Assembly (NCBI GenBank): GCA_021803245.1
Contig: JAJZLT010000018.1
Location: 1-42,204 of the forward strand
Length of the DNA stretch: 42,204 nt
Direction of reading: 5' to 3'
Source of the DNA: Microcaldota archaeon
GTDB lineage: Archaea > Micrarchaeota > Micrarchaeia > Micrarchaeales > CABMGC01
The notes under the pieces were generated by a model that saw only the letters and a list, made by a program, of their open reading frames with translations, made no database searches and was not told where the DNA came from. Positions 23,620 to 32,898 of the stretch are shown piece by piece. A program made the position numbers and the translations under genes. How positions within the stretch are numbered: position 1 is the stretch's first letter; each line of letters begins with the position of its first letter.

Positions 23620-24681
23620 TCACTTTATCCATTTATCTATCCTCATCTGTGAAGATGAGCCTTTAAGCGCTATTAGTTTGTCCGTAAATTTTTTAATCCT
23701 TTCTGGAGAGAACCCGTGTTCATCGCACATGAACCGGATTATTTTTGACTCGCTGGGCTTCGCACTATTCATCAGCGCATCGCATTCTTCTTTATTTATT
23801 TCTTTTATCTCGGGATTTTCAAAAAGCTCCAATACCTCCTTCGGATTCACATCAAGCTGCTTGCCGTACTTTGATTCCACATATTTTGTAATCTCCTCTA
23901 TCGAGCCGTTGCCCTTGACTATTTTGAGAGCGGTCATTGGGCCCACACCATCTATTCCCTCATTGAAATCTGTCCCTATAAGCATGCCTATCAGGATAAG
24001 CTGCCGCCTGCTTATCCCATATCTCTCGAGTAGCCTGGACAGGAGTATCCGCTCGGTACTGATGTCCACATATACATTCTTTTTTGGCAATTTTCTCTTG
24101 CCGGATATGGTCAGGTTCCTTATCACCACTTCTGCTCCGAATAGGAATGAATCGTAGTCTTGGCTTGCGGAAGCATATGCGACTCCCGACTGGGTCATGT
24201 ATGCGCCTTCTGCCTCTCCCTCGCCAGTGGCCTGCATCCACGGTATGCCCATATATCCTAGCAGTTCCTTTGAATCGTCCACTATCTCTTTTGTTATGCG
24301 GGTTGATGCCATGGCATAAGCATGCGCTTCCTCGGTCATGCCTTCTTTTACGGCTTTCTTCCATTCCTCCATCGCAAGCTGCCTCCTGGCTATGCGGGCT
24401 TCTATGGTCTTCCTCTTAAGTGCAGGGGGCATGCCGTCAAAAACGAAGATAGGCTTTGCACCGTATTCAAGCAAGCTTATTGTCCTGTAGAAAAGGCCGG
24501 AGAGGTGGCTGGTCACGCGGTTCTTCGAATCAGTAAGGGGCATGCCGTTAGGCTGCCGTATGATTGAAAGGAATTGGTAGATGGTATTGTAAGCATCTAT
24601 AGCTATTACTTTTCCTCTTAGTTCATCAAGGGATATTCTCTCCTTTACATCGCTGACCAGTTTGCTTATATCTACTGCCAA
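23620..24681 (-). CDS. fen: flap endonuclease 1
   Basis: 353 aa, normal FEN-1 length. The N region has 'VIAIDAYNTIYQFL' and 'FVFDGMPPALKR'; the I region has 'ATGEGEAEGAYM' and 'ASASQDYDSFLFGA'; the helix-hairpin-helix is 'GTDFNEGIDGVGPMTALKIV'. These give the acidic metal-binding residues that cleave 5' flaps in Okazaki fragment maturation and repair. The C-terminal 'SQMRIDKWIK' is a variant PCNA-interacting (PIP) box with Trp-Ile in place of the usual aromatic pair. It follows mbf1 by 10 nt. Confidence 0.95.
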   Translation of the reverse strand: MAVDISKLVSDVKERISLDELRGKVIAIDAYNTIYQFLSIIRQPNGMPLTDSKNRVTSHLSGLFYRTISLLEYGAKPIFVFDGMPPALKRKTIEARIARRQLAMEEWKKAVKEGMTEEAHAYAMASTRITKEIVDDSKELLGYMGIPWMQATGEGEAEGAYMTQSGVAYASASQDYDSFLFGAEVVIRNLTISGKRKLPKKNVYVDISTERILLSRLLERYGISRRQLILIGMLIGTDFNEGIDGVGPMTALKIVKGNGSIEEITKYVESKYGKQLDVNPKEVLELFENPEIKEINKEECDALMNSAKPSESKIIRFMCDEHGFSPERIKKFTDKLIALKGSSSQMRIDKWIK

Positions 24682-24691
24682 TGCTTAGCAC

Positions 24692-25150
24692 CTACTGTTT
24701 CTTTTCTTTCTTTATTGCCGCTTCTCCCAGAGTTACTGGTTCGCTGTGGCCTATTTTTACATTGGATACTGTTGTTGCCTTTGCGGTAAGTTTTATTCCC
24801 AGTTCTTTCTCCAGTTTTTTGGTGAGTTTTGCATCAGGGAGCATCTTGCCCTTTTCAACCCTGAATAATGTGCTCTCCTTTTCGTTTATTATCTCGCCGA
24901 GCACCTTGAGGGGCATATTCATTGACTCTCTCGCCTTCCTTATTATATTGCCGTAGTCTGAAACGATCTCATCTTCCTCGGTCTCGCTGCCTGATTGCAC
25001 AGATTTCTTTCTTGCCGGCTTCTCATCCCCTATTGTGTCTACCACGTACTTGCCAGTGGCGCATCTCTCGCACACTGCAATATGCGCCCCTTCAAGCTCT
25101 ATTATATTCAGCACAGACGTCTGTTTACCGCATATTTCACACTCGTACAT
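24692..25150 (-). CDS. MBF1-like transcription factor
   Basis: About 152 aa from ATG 25150 (a further ATG at 25159 is possible; a TATA box lies near 25176-25183). The N-terminal zinc ribbon 'CEICGKQ...CERC' (two CxxC pairs) is followed by a linker and a Cro/C1-type helix-turn-helix ('DYGNIIRKARESMNMPLKVLGEIINEKESTLFRVEKG' region), as in archaeal multiprotein bridging factor 1. Archaeal MBF1 associates with TBP or the ribosome. It heads the operon with fen and the basic peptide, and its promoter is back to back with that of the S2P gene. Confidence 0.9.
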   Translation of the reverse strand: MYECEICGKQTSVLNIIELEGAHIAVCERCATGKYVVDTIGDEKPARKKSVQSGSETEEDEIVSDYGNIIRKARESMNMPLKVLGEIINEKESTLFRVEKGKMLPDAKLTKKLEKELGIKLTAKATTVSNVKIGHSEPVTLGEAAIKKEKKQ

Positions 25151-25234
25151 AAAAACCATCCCTTTTGGCAATCCCAATATAAAGGAGTGCAAGCGAGTAT
25201 AAATAGTTTTGCTGGGGAAATACTTAGTGAGGCT

Positions 25235-26773
25235 ATGAATAACGTTAGAGATAAAAATGCGAAGAAGAGAGCACAGAAAAATACGCCTGCCGTAAAACCC
25301 AGAGAGGATCTGCGGCTGCCGGTGACCGGCTTATTCATAGTTGCATCTATCTTTGCACTGTATTATCTTTGGTTTAGCTCCTGGCCTAAACTGCTGAGCA
25401 TAGCTCTTGCTCTGGTGATTTTCATTGTGACAGGGACCATCATTGCAAATGCAAACGGTTTTGGGGTACTGGGACCTGGTCTTTACATGCCAGGCACCAA
25501 GCGCGGTCTGAGATTCATAGATTCGATATCAAGGAAAAATAATGCTGCATGGAAATTCATGGTAGACTGGGGCCTGGTGCTGAGCTTTGGATTGCTCTCT
25601 TACTTTATGTTCAGGAAGTACATGAGCAAGAAAACGCTTGCTTTTGGCCTGATCTCGATATTGCTAATGGAGCTATTTATGCTCCCCTACCTGAATCTAG
25701 TATTATACACTTTGCTTAGTGTGCCGCAGCTTTCCGTGGTTAATACTGCAGCATCCTCATACGTGCCTAGTTCAATAGCGGAGTATGTAGGGATAATCTT
25801 CACTGCCATCACTTTTATAGGAGGTTTTGCATTTTTCCTTCTAGCCGAATTGGCTTATATCGGAGCCGTAGTGCTGTTCGGCGTACTTTCCTTCACAGCC
25901 GGAGTGGCAACAGGCGCAGCAGCCAGCGTCTCCAGCCTGCCGGGCCCTGCGGGAATTCCGGTTATCTTGCTGCCAATACTTGATCCTGCGATAGCCTTGC
26001 CTATGCTATGCGCCTTGATAGTGCTGCTCACTGTTCACGAATTTTCGCACGGAGTCTTGGCAAGGCAGAGCAAGGTAAAGCTTAAGCGCATCGGGCTTAT
26101 AGTCTTCGGGCTCCTGCCACTGGGCGGATTCGTTGAACCGGATGAAAAGCAGGTGAGCAGGCTGAAAGCTGAAGATCAGGACAGGATCTCGCTTGCAGGG
26201 ATAGCCTCTAATTATGTGATGGCAGTAGTGTTTTTTGCACTCATGTTCCTTATGCTCCAGTTTGTCCTTCCGCTGTACTTCCAGGAGGGTGTTATTGTAA
26301 CAGGCACAGTATCAAATTCTTCTGCTGCACGAAATAATGTGGCGATAGGCTCTATTATATACCAATGGAATGGGCATAATGTGAATGCCTCAAATGTTTA
26401 TAAAGTAGCAGAGGTGGCAGACAAACCAGACTCGCACATCTCGCTGAATACGAGCAATGGCATTTATAGCCTTAGCACAAACAGTACCGGGAAGATAGGA
26501 GTCTATCTTGGCGGAACCTCAACGCCAGTTCCGATAAACAGGAACCTGGGTTCGTCGGTCCTCTGGTTTCTCTATGAATTCTTCAGTTTCGCTTTCTTCC
26601 TGAACTTTTACGTCGCGATATTCAACTTGCTCCCCCTGCCGGTTCTTGACGGAGGCAGGGTATTCAGCCTCAGGCTTGGTGCCAGGGGTACGAGAATTGT
26701 CATGTACATAATTGCAGCTATAATCATACTGCTGCTGGTTCCGTGGATCTGGATACTGGCGCGGTATCTCTAA
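25235..26773 (+). CDS. site-2-protease-like M50 membrane metalloprotease
   Basis: About 512 aa with eight to ten membrane helices. The zinc motif 'LLTVHEFSHGVLA' (HExxH near residues 268-272) and the second metal-ligand motif 'NLLPLPVLDGGRV' (near 464-476) are intact. A PDZ-like region lies between ('EGVIVTGTVSNSSAARNNVAIGSIIYQ'). S2P enzymes cleave membrane-bound substrates within the bilayer. The start is ATG 25235, preceded by 'gagg' and a TATA box (tataaata, 25197-25204), which replaces the much longer frame from 24995. The stop is 2 nt from the convergent carS stop. Confidence 0.9.
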   Translation: MNNVRDKNAKKRAQKNTPAVKPREDLRLPVTGLFIVASIFALYYLWFSSWPKLLSIALALVIFIVTGTIIANANGFGVLGPGLYMPGTKRGLRFIDSISRKNNAAWKFMVDWGLVLSFGLLSYFMFRKYMSKKTLAFGLISILLMELFMLPYLNLVLYTLLSVPQLSVVNTAASSYVPSSIAEYVGIIFTAITFIGGFAFFLLAELAYIGAVVLFGVLSFTAGVATGAAASVSSLPGPAGIPVILLPILDPAIALPMLCALIVLLTVHEFSHGVLARQSKVKLKRIGLIVFGLLPLGGFVEPDEKQVSRLKAEDQDRISLAGIASNYVMAVVFFALMFLMLQFVLPLYFQEGVIVTGTVSNSSAARNNVAIGSIIYQWNGHNVNASNVYKVAEVADKPDSHISLNTSNGIYSLSTNSTGKIGVYLGGTSTPVPINRNLGSSVLWFLYEFFSFAFFLNFYVAIFNLLPLPVLDGGRVFSLRLGARGTRIVMYIIAAIIILLLVPWIWILARYL

Positions 26774-26775
26774 GC

Positions 26776-27279
26776 TTACCATGGCACCGACTTTATGTTG
26801 GCTCTATGGGCAAGAATATTTGTAAGCCTGTGCAATATTCCGGTAAGCAGGAGTATGAATAATATTCCATACCATTCCGGATAATAGCCTGCAGGAAGCG
26901 CCACGGCCAATGCAACAAATAGGAAGAAGTACTGATCGAAGAAAGCGAGATTGTGACCCTCCTTCATCCCCATCTGCCTTTTTATGAAGCTTCCCAGAAG
27001 ATCCCCTATCGCGGTTCCTGCAGTAAGGAGCACCCCTACAAGAAGAAGCTTTGGAATAAAGGCCGATTCTATACTTGCTATAATAATGCCTGCTGCAAGG
27101 CATGAAAAGGTTCCCCTTAATGTCTTGTGGTCGCCAAAGATCCTCTTCCCTCTGAACTGCCTGCCAAGATCCGCCGGCTTTCCTCCTCCGAAGATTACCG
27201 GAGCTCCATTTGCAACATAGGCAGGCAGGATGTAGATTATAGGGTAGATTATGAGCATGTAAATTAGGCTAGGCGACAT
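26776..27279 (-). CDS. carS: CDP-archaeol synthase
   Basis: 167 aa integral membrane enzyme with about five helices. The family signature 'YVANGAPVIFGGGKPADLG' and 'GKRIFGDHKTLRG' with the later 'GDLLGSFIKRQMGMKEG' region are intact. It activates digeranylgeranylglyceryl phosphate with CTP to CDP-archaeol, the branch point to archaeal phospholipids. It is the last gene of the nuclease-alaS-carS operon, 8 nt after alaS. Confidence 0.95.
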   Translation of the reverse strand: MSPSLIYMLIIYPIIYILPAYVANGAPVIFGGGKPADLGRQFRGKRIFGDHKTLRGTFSCLAAGIIIASIESAFIPKLLLVGVLLTAGTAIGDLLGSFIKRQMGMKEGHNLAFFDQYFFLFVALAVALPAGYYPEWYGILFILLLTGILHRLTNILAHRANIKSVPW

Positions 27280-27287
27280 CCAATACC

Positions 27288-29975
27288 TCAGCTTCTGAGT
27301 ATTCCCTCTGCAACATCGCGGGAACCTCCTCCTTTGAATGACTCGCCAAATTCACTCTTTACTGCTTCTAATGCGCCTTTATGCGAGAGCTTGCCAGCCA
27401 TGCAGACGACTTCACCGCTGCTGTTGCTAAGAATGAGCGTTATTTCCTGATTTTTTGCCACTATCTTCCCAAGGGCCATCCTCATTGCTTCCCTAGGAGC
27501 ATCTTTCTGCATCGCCACCTTGCCCTTCTTGTCCTTGATCTCTGCGTAGATAAGCTCTGCGAGCATGTTGCCATACTCCTCGTCCTTCTGCCTTATTCTT
27601 TTCATCATCTCTGCATTTTCTCTGCGGAGCTTCTCGGCGCGCTCTGGCATGGAGAAAGGCTCTGAATTCAATACCTGGGATGCCCTTACCAATGCCGCAT
27701 TTTCTTTGCCGAAGTATTCGAGTGCTGCTTTGCCTGCAACATATTCAAGCCTATCCACCCCGTCATGTATCCGGTATGCCCCTATTATCTTAACAATTCC
27801 TATGGCGCTCTCCCTTCCTGCAACGTGAAGTCCACCGCATGCCTCCGCATCTATTTCATTCCCATTCAGGTCTTTTATTATTACCATCCTCATTTTTTTT
27901 GAAGGCACACCATGGCCCTGGTATATGGAAAAACCGTATTTTGATTCTGCTTCGCTTCGATCCATCTCCTTTATCTCGACCCTGATGCCTTCGAGCACAT
28001 GGCTATTAACGAAATTCTCTATCTGCCTTATCTCGTTTTCAGTAAGCTTTTCCCAGTGCGTTATATCGATATGTGCTTTGTCAGCCTCCTTCTTCGTGCC
28101 TTCCTGCCATGCATGCTTGCCCAGCACTGACCTTGACGCTGCATTTACCATATGCGTAGCCGTGTGGTGCACCATCAGCCTTTCCCGGCGCTCCCTGTCC
28201 ACATTGCACTCCACATAACCGTCTGCTTTTATTTCACCTTCGGCCAGGGGTTTCTCCATTACATGCACTATAACGTCCCCTACCTTCTGCACATCGGCAA
28301 CCCTCTTTCCGTTAATTGCTCCATGGTCAGCAGCTTGGCCGCCGCCTTCAGGATAGAAGGGGGTCTTGTCAAGCACGACATATCTGTTACCGGAGTAGAG
28401 CACCTTTGACTTCGAGTCTGTCTGGAACTGGTAATAGAGCTGTCCCGTCTTTGGAAATTCTTTCTCAGCGAGAAATTCGAATTTGCCCTTCTTTTCTTTC
28501 TCGGCGAAGTCGCCCTTGACTATGTCTTCGTATGTCGACTCGGGAAGCTCAAGCCTGACTCCTTTCTTGTACGCTACCGCAGCAATCAATTCTGGGGTTA
28601 TGCCATTGCTCTCGTAAAGCACGCGCAGTTCCTTTCCGCTTACCTTCTGCTCTTTCGATATTAATATCTCTACGGTTTTTCTGGCGTTCTCCCTTGTTTT
28701 CTCGAACCTCTCTGACTCTATCTTTATTATCTCATTAAATGTCTCAATGTTTTCGTTAAGCTCCGGATAGATACCTTTTAGGTCTTCAGCTATCATTCCT
28801 GCAAGCATGCCCATATCTGCGTTTAGCTTGTATTCCTCCATGAAATTCAGCGCCCTCCTGAGTATTATCCTGAGATTGTATCCACCGCCCACATTTGAAG
28901 GCATTGAGCCGTCTGCTATCGCGAATAGAAGAGTGCGAGTGTGATCCAGGGTTGCATACAAAGCCTGCATCGGCTTGACCTTCTCCTCAAATTCCTTCTG
29001 GGAGATCTTGGCTTTTTTCAAGATCTGCTGCTCCTTCTCCTTTGCGCCCTTGCCTTCAGTCACGTCAAGCTCGCTCGAAAGCTCTGCAAACCGCTTGAAA
29101 AGCGCGCGGTCCATTTCGAATCCGAGATTGGGCTCGAGCTTCTTTATTATGTCATAGAACACTGCCTCGTATGCATTGTAGAAGCCGGTATAAAACCAGA
29201 GCAGCCTCTCGAATCCCCATCCTACGTCCACTACCTTGCCCTTCAGCTCCCTTGTTTTGCCGCCTGCGCTCTCAAACTGCGTAAAGACGCTATTGACAAG
29301 CTCAGAGCCATTGGAGAAACTTTCGAGGCATGGTCCGAATTCTGAAAAATCACCCATGGCCCAAACGTCCTCGTTGTACACCAGATTCTCCTTCTTCACT
29401 CCAAGTATTCTGGTAAGGAATTCGTAGTTCAGCCGAATTGTTTCATCGCGCCAGTAACCCTTATCCGGATAATCGAATGCGTGCTGGCCTGCCATCATGA
29501 AGCTGGTAAAATGCCTGCCAGTAACACCTACGTTTTCTATGTCGCTGAACCGCAGGCAGATCTGCGGTACTATAAGCGGATTGGCATTGTACTCGAAGCT
29601 CATTGCCCCGTTCTCTATGCGCTGAAAATCTTGTATGCTTGCTATGGTGAAATAGAGATCCTGCCTCCACCTGCTGACCACAGGATACCTCGCTATAACC
29701 TTATGGCCATTCTTCTCGAAAAATGATGCGAATTTATCCCAGAACGCCTTATATCCTATAGGCTTCGGGTTATCCTTGAAGAAACTGTATTCTGTATGCT
29801 CCGGGTCCTCGCATTTGTCCCTTTCGCCTATGCTCCAGAAATTTTTGCCGCAGACCTTGCATTTTTTCCTTGTAAATCCCTCTTCCTCGAATGTCTTCGT
29901 GGAGTAATACGACTTGGGATCTTTCGAGAACTCTTTTCTCAGTTCCTCTTTGTTAAGTTTTGGCATCTCCAACAT
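27288..29975 (-). CDS. alaS: alanyl-tRNA synthetase, archaeal type
   Basis: 895 aa. The archaeal N-terminal extension carries 'CKVCGKNFW' and a further Cys/His ('DKCEDPEH'). The class II core ('HKVIARYPVVSRWRQDLYFTIASIQDFQ' region) is followed by the editing domain with the zinc motif 'HHTATHM' and 'CGGLHV', and by a C-terminal coiled coil plus C-Ala-like DHH-associated part. It attaches Ala to tRNA-Ala and edits Ser and Gly. An unbroken A8 run inside it (27893-27900) contrasts with the frameshifted genes elsewhere. It starts about 7 nt after the nuclease stop. Confidence 0.97.
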   Translation of the reverse strand: MLEMPKLNKEELRKEFSKDPKSYYSTKTFEEEGFTRKKCKVCGKNFWSIGERDKCEDPEHTEYSFFKDNPKPIGYKAFWDKFASFFEKNGHKVIARYPVVSRWRQDLYFTIASIQDFQRIENGAMSFEYNANPLIVPQICLRFSDIENVGVTGRHFTSFMMAGQHAFDYPDKGYWRDETIRLNYEFLTRILGVKKENLVYNEDVWAMGDFSEFGPCLESFSNGSELVNSVFTQFESAGGKTRELKGKVVDVGWGFERLLWFYTGFYNAYEAVFYDIIKKLEPNLGFEMDRALFKRFAELSSELDVTEGKGAKEKEQQILKKAKISQKEFEEKVKPMQALYATLDHTRTLLFAIADGSMPSNVGGGYNLRIILRRALNFMEEYKLNADMGMLAGMIAEDLKGIYPELNENIETFNEIIKIESERFEKTRENARKTVEILISKEQKVSGKELRVLYESNGITPELIAAVAYKKGVRLELPESTYEDIVKGDFAEKEKKGKFEFLAEKEFPKTGQLYYQFQTDSKSKVLYSGNRYVVLDKTPFYPEGGGQAADHGAINGKRVADVQKVGDVIVHVMEKPLAEGEIKADGYVECNVDRERRERLMVHHTATHMVNAASRSVLGKHAWQEGTKKEADKAHIDITHWEKLTENEIRQIENFVNSHVLEGIRVEIKEMDRSEAESKYGFSIYQGHGVPSKKMRMVIIKDLNGNEIDAEACGGLHVAGRESAIGIVKIIGAYRIHDGVDRLEYVAGKAALEYFGKENAALVRASQVLNSEPFSMPERAEKLRRENAEMMKRIRQKDEEYGNMLAELIYAEIKDKKGKVAMQKDAPREAMRMALGKIVAKNQEITLILSNSSGEVVCMAGKLSHKGALEAVKSEFGESFKGGGSRDVAEGILRS

Positions 29976-29982
29976 TTAATCA

Positions 29983-30882
29983 CTATTTATTGTACCATAC
30001 GGTGCATTTATTCCCGAAGAATCTACACCACTTGCATTTCCATTTTTCAGCCTCAGGTACCGGAGACGCTTCCCTGCTCCCGGACCAGTATCCCATGAGG
30101 TGCTTCAGCTCCTTGTTTAGGTAGTCATTATCATACTTTATGTTTATTGTTGAGAGGAGGGAATTGTCTTTCCTGTCAAAATACCTGAGCTCAAGCGTTT
30201 CCGCCACTTCAGGAAGAGACTTGAGCCTCTCGAACAGCAGTTTCGATATGCCATCAATAGTCATTGAGCCTTCTTTCATGCCCTGCGATTTCAAGCCATC
30301 GTAGAACTCCCTGGAAAGCTTGGAGTCATAGATGCGATAAGAGTTAGCAAAGTTGTCGTACGAAAATGAGCCGCAGACCAGATCATCCAGCACTTTCCTG
30401 TAGAGCATGACCTGAAGCGAGTCTTGCAGCATGCGTATGTTCCCGCTGTTTTCCCCATTCTTTGTTTTGTCCTCTACGACCATTGTCTTCCCGCCCTCTA
30501 TCCTGAGCTCATCTATCTGGCCTACTACCTTAAACCCGTTTATCGATCCGTATATCTTTATTTCCCTGCATTTACCTTTTTCTAGAAGTATTCCAAGATT
30601 CACGTAATTTTCATAAAGCGTTTTGTAAAATCTGTCCGATGGCGTTTTAGGCTCAACTGTCAGGGGCACATGCTCTTTCACTTCCATTTTATAATGTATG
30701 GCTTTGCCTTTTTCCATTGCAGGAGTAGAGAACATGCCGTAGAGCATGTATAACTCCATCTGCTTCTCACACCATGTTTGGTTTGCCATATCTTTTATAG
30801 AAATGCTGCTCTTGCGGAGCCTTGCTAAAGCACCTTCCATCACATACACCAAACAAGGTTCAGACCGCCTACCTATCGTCAT
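29983..30882 (-). CDS. EXO5/Cas4-like PD-(D/E)XK nuclease with Fe-S cluster
   Basis: 299 aa. The architecture matches EXO5 and Cas4: Cys38 in 'NQTWCEKQMEL', His63 in 'KGKAIHYKME', the active-site 'VGQIDEL' (Asp124) and 'VVEDKTK' (Glu137, Lys139), and a C-terminal Cys triplet Cys283, Cys286, Cys293 ('CKWCRFFGNKC'). The four Cys would hold a 4Fe-4S cluster that ties the ends of the fold together. Such enzymes are single-strand exonucleases in DNA repair. There is no CRISPR array or cas gene near, so a repair role is likelier. A start at the ATG at 30840 is also possible. Confidence 0.8.
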   Translation of the reverse strand: MTIGRRSEPCLVYVMEGALARLRKSSISIKDMANQTWCEKQMELYMLYGMFSTPAMEKGKAIHYKMEVKEHVPLTVEPKTPSDRFYKTLYENYVNLGILLEKGKCREIKIYGSINGFKVVGQIDELRIEGGKTMVVEDKTKNGENSGNIRMLQDSLQVMLYRKVLDDLVCGSFSYDNFANSYRIYDSKLSREFYDGLKSQGMKEGSMTIDGISKLLFERLKSLPEVAETLELRYFDRKDNSLLSTINIKYDNDYLNKELKHLMGYWSGSREASPVPEAEKWKCKWCRFFGNKCTVWYNK

Positions 30883-31122
30883 CGCAAATGCTCAGCGATC
30901 ACCTATGTCATCACATATGGTTTATTCACGTGCAGTATTAATAATGTTATGCACACAATATGCTCGCAATCCTTGCATATACACAATCCGAAGCCAGCGG
31001 TATATGGACAGATTTAGCGATGATAATCCGGAATAACGCCACGCACATGCGCCAATGCGCCTGCTGATTATTCTATCGCACACATCAAAGGATTTAAAAT
31101 TTACAACCTCACAATTCAGATC

Positions 31123-31769
31123 ATGAAACCGCGCTTATCAAAATACCAGCTCTTCATATTCGACTGGGACGGAACACTCTCCACCTCAAGCTTTCTTGTT
31201 AGGCTCTCCAGGCTGTTCAAGCTCAGGTATAGCCCGGAATACATAAAAAGGCATCATGAGGAGTATGCGAATGAAACCGACTACAGAAATATAAAGAAGA
31301 GAGAGACATCAAATGCAATCTATTCAGGGATCTATGATTTGTACTCTACTTTTGCTTCGCAGGAACTAAGGCCCCAGGCAAAGGATGTGTTGTTTAAGCT
31401 GAAGAAGCTGAATAAAAAGATTGCAGTCTTCAGCGATTCCAATTCCTATAGGCTGGTCAGCGAAATAAAAAACTCGGAGTGGTAGACGGTTTCGATTTGA
31501 TAATAAGCGCACAGGAGATAGGGTATTATAAGCCTGACCCTACAGGCCTGCTCTCGATAATCGACAGACTCAAGATAAAGAAGGAGGAGAGCATATACAT
31601 CGGAGACATGGCTTCAGATATACTTACTGCGAGGTTCGCAGGCATATCCTCTTGCGCCATCTCAGGAGGCCTTGACCCACTTAAATTCCTTGAGATTGAG
31701 AAGCCGGATTATCTTATCCATGGATTTGACGAGATGCTTGGTGCCCTGGAAGAACGAAAGAGGAAGTGA
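31123..31769 (+). CDS. HAD-family phosphatase, frameshifted in a poly-A run
   Basis: Two overlapping frames make one HAD hydrolase. Frame one (31123-31485) has motif I 'FDWDGTLS' and motif II 'VFSDSNS'; frame two (31479-31769) has motif III Lys 'YYKPDP' and motif IV 'IYIGDMASD'. The break is in an A6 run at 31467-31472: with one more A the text reads EIKKLGVVDGFDLII and stays open throughout, about 215 aa. It resembles phosphoglycolate-phosphatase-type HADs. A TATA box (atttaaaattt, 31090-31100) lies 25-30 nt before the ATG. As written, the gene would yield a truncated protein without motifs III and IV. Confidence 0.75.
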
Positions 31770-31934
31770 CTTTTGTTTTGCGGCTATCGGCAGAAAGCCC
31801 GGCCTTTATGGCTTACAAAGAAAAGGCTTTTAATGCTTTGCATAACCTGCATCTATGTTTAAATATTAATACTGGGTTATAGGATTAGGCAATCGGTTTT
31901 GTATTACCTTAAAGGTGATAGCATAGCAATTGCA

Positions 31935-32327
31935 ATGGCTAGAGGAACTAGCCGAACTACCAGGCCAGAACTGGTAAGCCCCACCCAGAATGTCGTAAGC
32001 GCGGTAATAGACGCGACCCATGCAATGCAGATGGCTGAAAAAAGAATGCTTCTAGGCCAGCACCTGCTCAATAACAGGGAAGTTGGAGATGCAGTTGAAA
32101 GATACTTTAGGCCGGCATACAGGGATGTAGTGAATGCGGCCAGAAGTATAGGCGCAGTTGCAGCGCATGAAGTGGCGAAGGCAGGAAAGAAGGAAAAGAG
32201 CACTGAAGAGATCGAAAGAAAGATAGGGAAGGCAGAGGATGAGTTGAGAAGGATATCGGATTCTATGCCCGAGCATCTCAGATTCGTCCCGGAAGTGCCG
32301 AAGGCGTTCGCTCTTGAGTTAAGGTAA
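31935..32327 (+). CDS. helical hypothetical protein
   Basis: About 130 aa, mainly amphipathic helix with a charged C-terminal half ('GKKEKSTEEIERKIGKAEDELRRISD'). No family is recognised and there is no membrane segment. The start is uncertain: a TTG at 31899 gives 142 aa, while the ATG at 31935 follows a 'aaaggtgat' Shine-Dalgarno-like stretch with a rather long spacing. A TATA box (tttaaatattaat, 31858-31870) precedes both. A run of T tracts follows the stop. Confidence 0.6.
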   Translation: MARGTSRTTRPELVSPTQNVVSAVIDATHAMQMAEKRMLLGQHLLNNREVGDAVERYFRPAYRDVVNAARSIGAVAAHEVAKAGKKEKSTEEIERKIGKAEDELRRISDSMPEHLRFVPEVPKAFALELR

Positions 32328-32333
32328 TACCGC

Positions 32334-32368
32334 TTTTTTATTAGTTTTTGACTTTTTCTTTTTTATTT
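32334..32368 (+). terminator. multi-T-tract terminator
   Basis: Four T runs of five or six bases lie directly after the stop of the 31935 gene, the usual oligo-T form of archaeal intrinsic terminators. No hairpin is needed or seen. Confidence 0.55.
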
Positions 32369-32578
32369 CATAATCCGGAGCGGAGCTGGGCGCCCGCTGG
32401 TTTGTTTAGACACATGCACGGATATGTTCATCGCACAATTTCTGTTTGGGAGGGTTAGGCCAGCTTATATTTACAAACAATTATCTGACAGCCAGTATTA
32501 GGCATAGATTTATAAATCAAATTAGGCATATACCTTATCAAGTAGAAAAGCGAAAGCTTATCCTACAGAGGAAAAACA

Positions 32579-32848
32579 ATGTCAAGAGAATTTGGGGACG
32601 ATAGAGGTCCCAGAAGAGAAGGGAATGGAAGGCCGGGCATGAAGCCAAACTACTTTTTGCCTAAGCCTGTAAAGGTTGGAGATGAGATAGAACTCACAGT
32701 AGAAGCCACAGCTTCGAAAGGAGACGGCATAGCCAAGAAGGACGGTTATGTTATCTTCATAAAGGATGCGAAGCAGGGGGACACTGTGAAGGTAAAGATA
32801 ACAGAGGTAAGAGCAAGATTTGCAATAGGAGAAATAATAGCAGCCTAA
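32579..32848 (+). CDS. TRAM-domain RNA-binding protein
   Basis: 89 aa. A flexible, Arg/Gly-rich N-terminus (about 30 residues) leads into a single TRAM domain ('VKVGDEIELTVEATASKGDGIAKKDGYVIFI' through 'VKVKITEVRARFAIGEIIA'). Stand-alone TRAM proteins in archaea bind RNA and act as cold-shock-like chaperones. TATA-like 'tttataaatc' lies near 32510, so the leader is about 40 nt. The gene stands alone. Confidence 0.9.
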   Translation: MSREFGDDRGPRREGNGRPGMKPNYFLPKPVKVGDEIELTVEATASKGDGIAKKDGYVIFIKDAKQGDTVKVKITEVRARFAIGEIIAA

Positions 32849-32877
32849 AAACAAAAGCTACATTTAAACGGGAATCA

Positions 32878-32898
32878 TATTTATTTTTCATTTTTTAA
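32878..32898 (+). terminator. T-rich terminator after the TRAM gene
   Basis: Runs of five and six Ts in an A/T-rich stretch about 30 nt after the TRAM stop fit an archaeal oligo-T terminator. It also overlaps the end of a candidate small minus-strand ORF. Confidence 0.4.

Noticed and set aside
29983-30882. CRISPR-Cas locus suggested by the Cas4-like nuclease
   Set aside because: No direct-repeat array or other cas gene is present in the window; operon partners are alaS and carS.
31010-31075. Possible C/D box guide RNA (GATGA-like and CTGA boxes)
   Set aside because: The C box does not match RTGATGA and no C'/D' pair is visible; the gap 30883-31122 otherwise holds only the divergent promoters.
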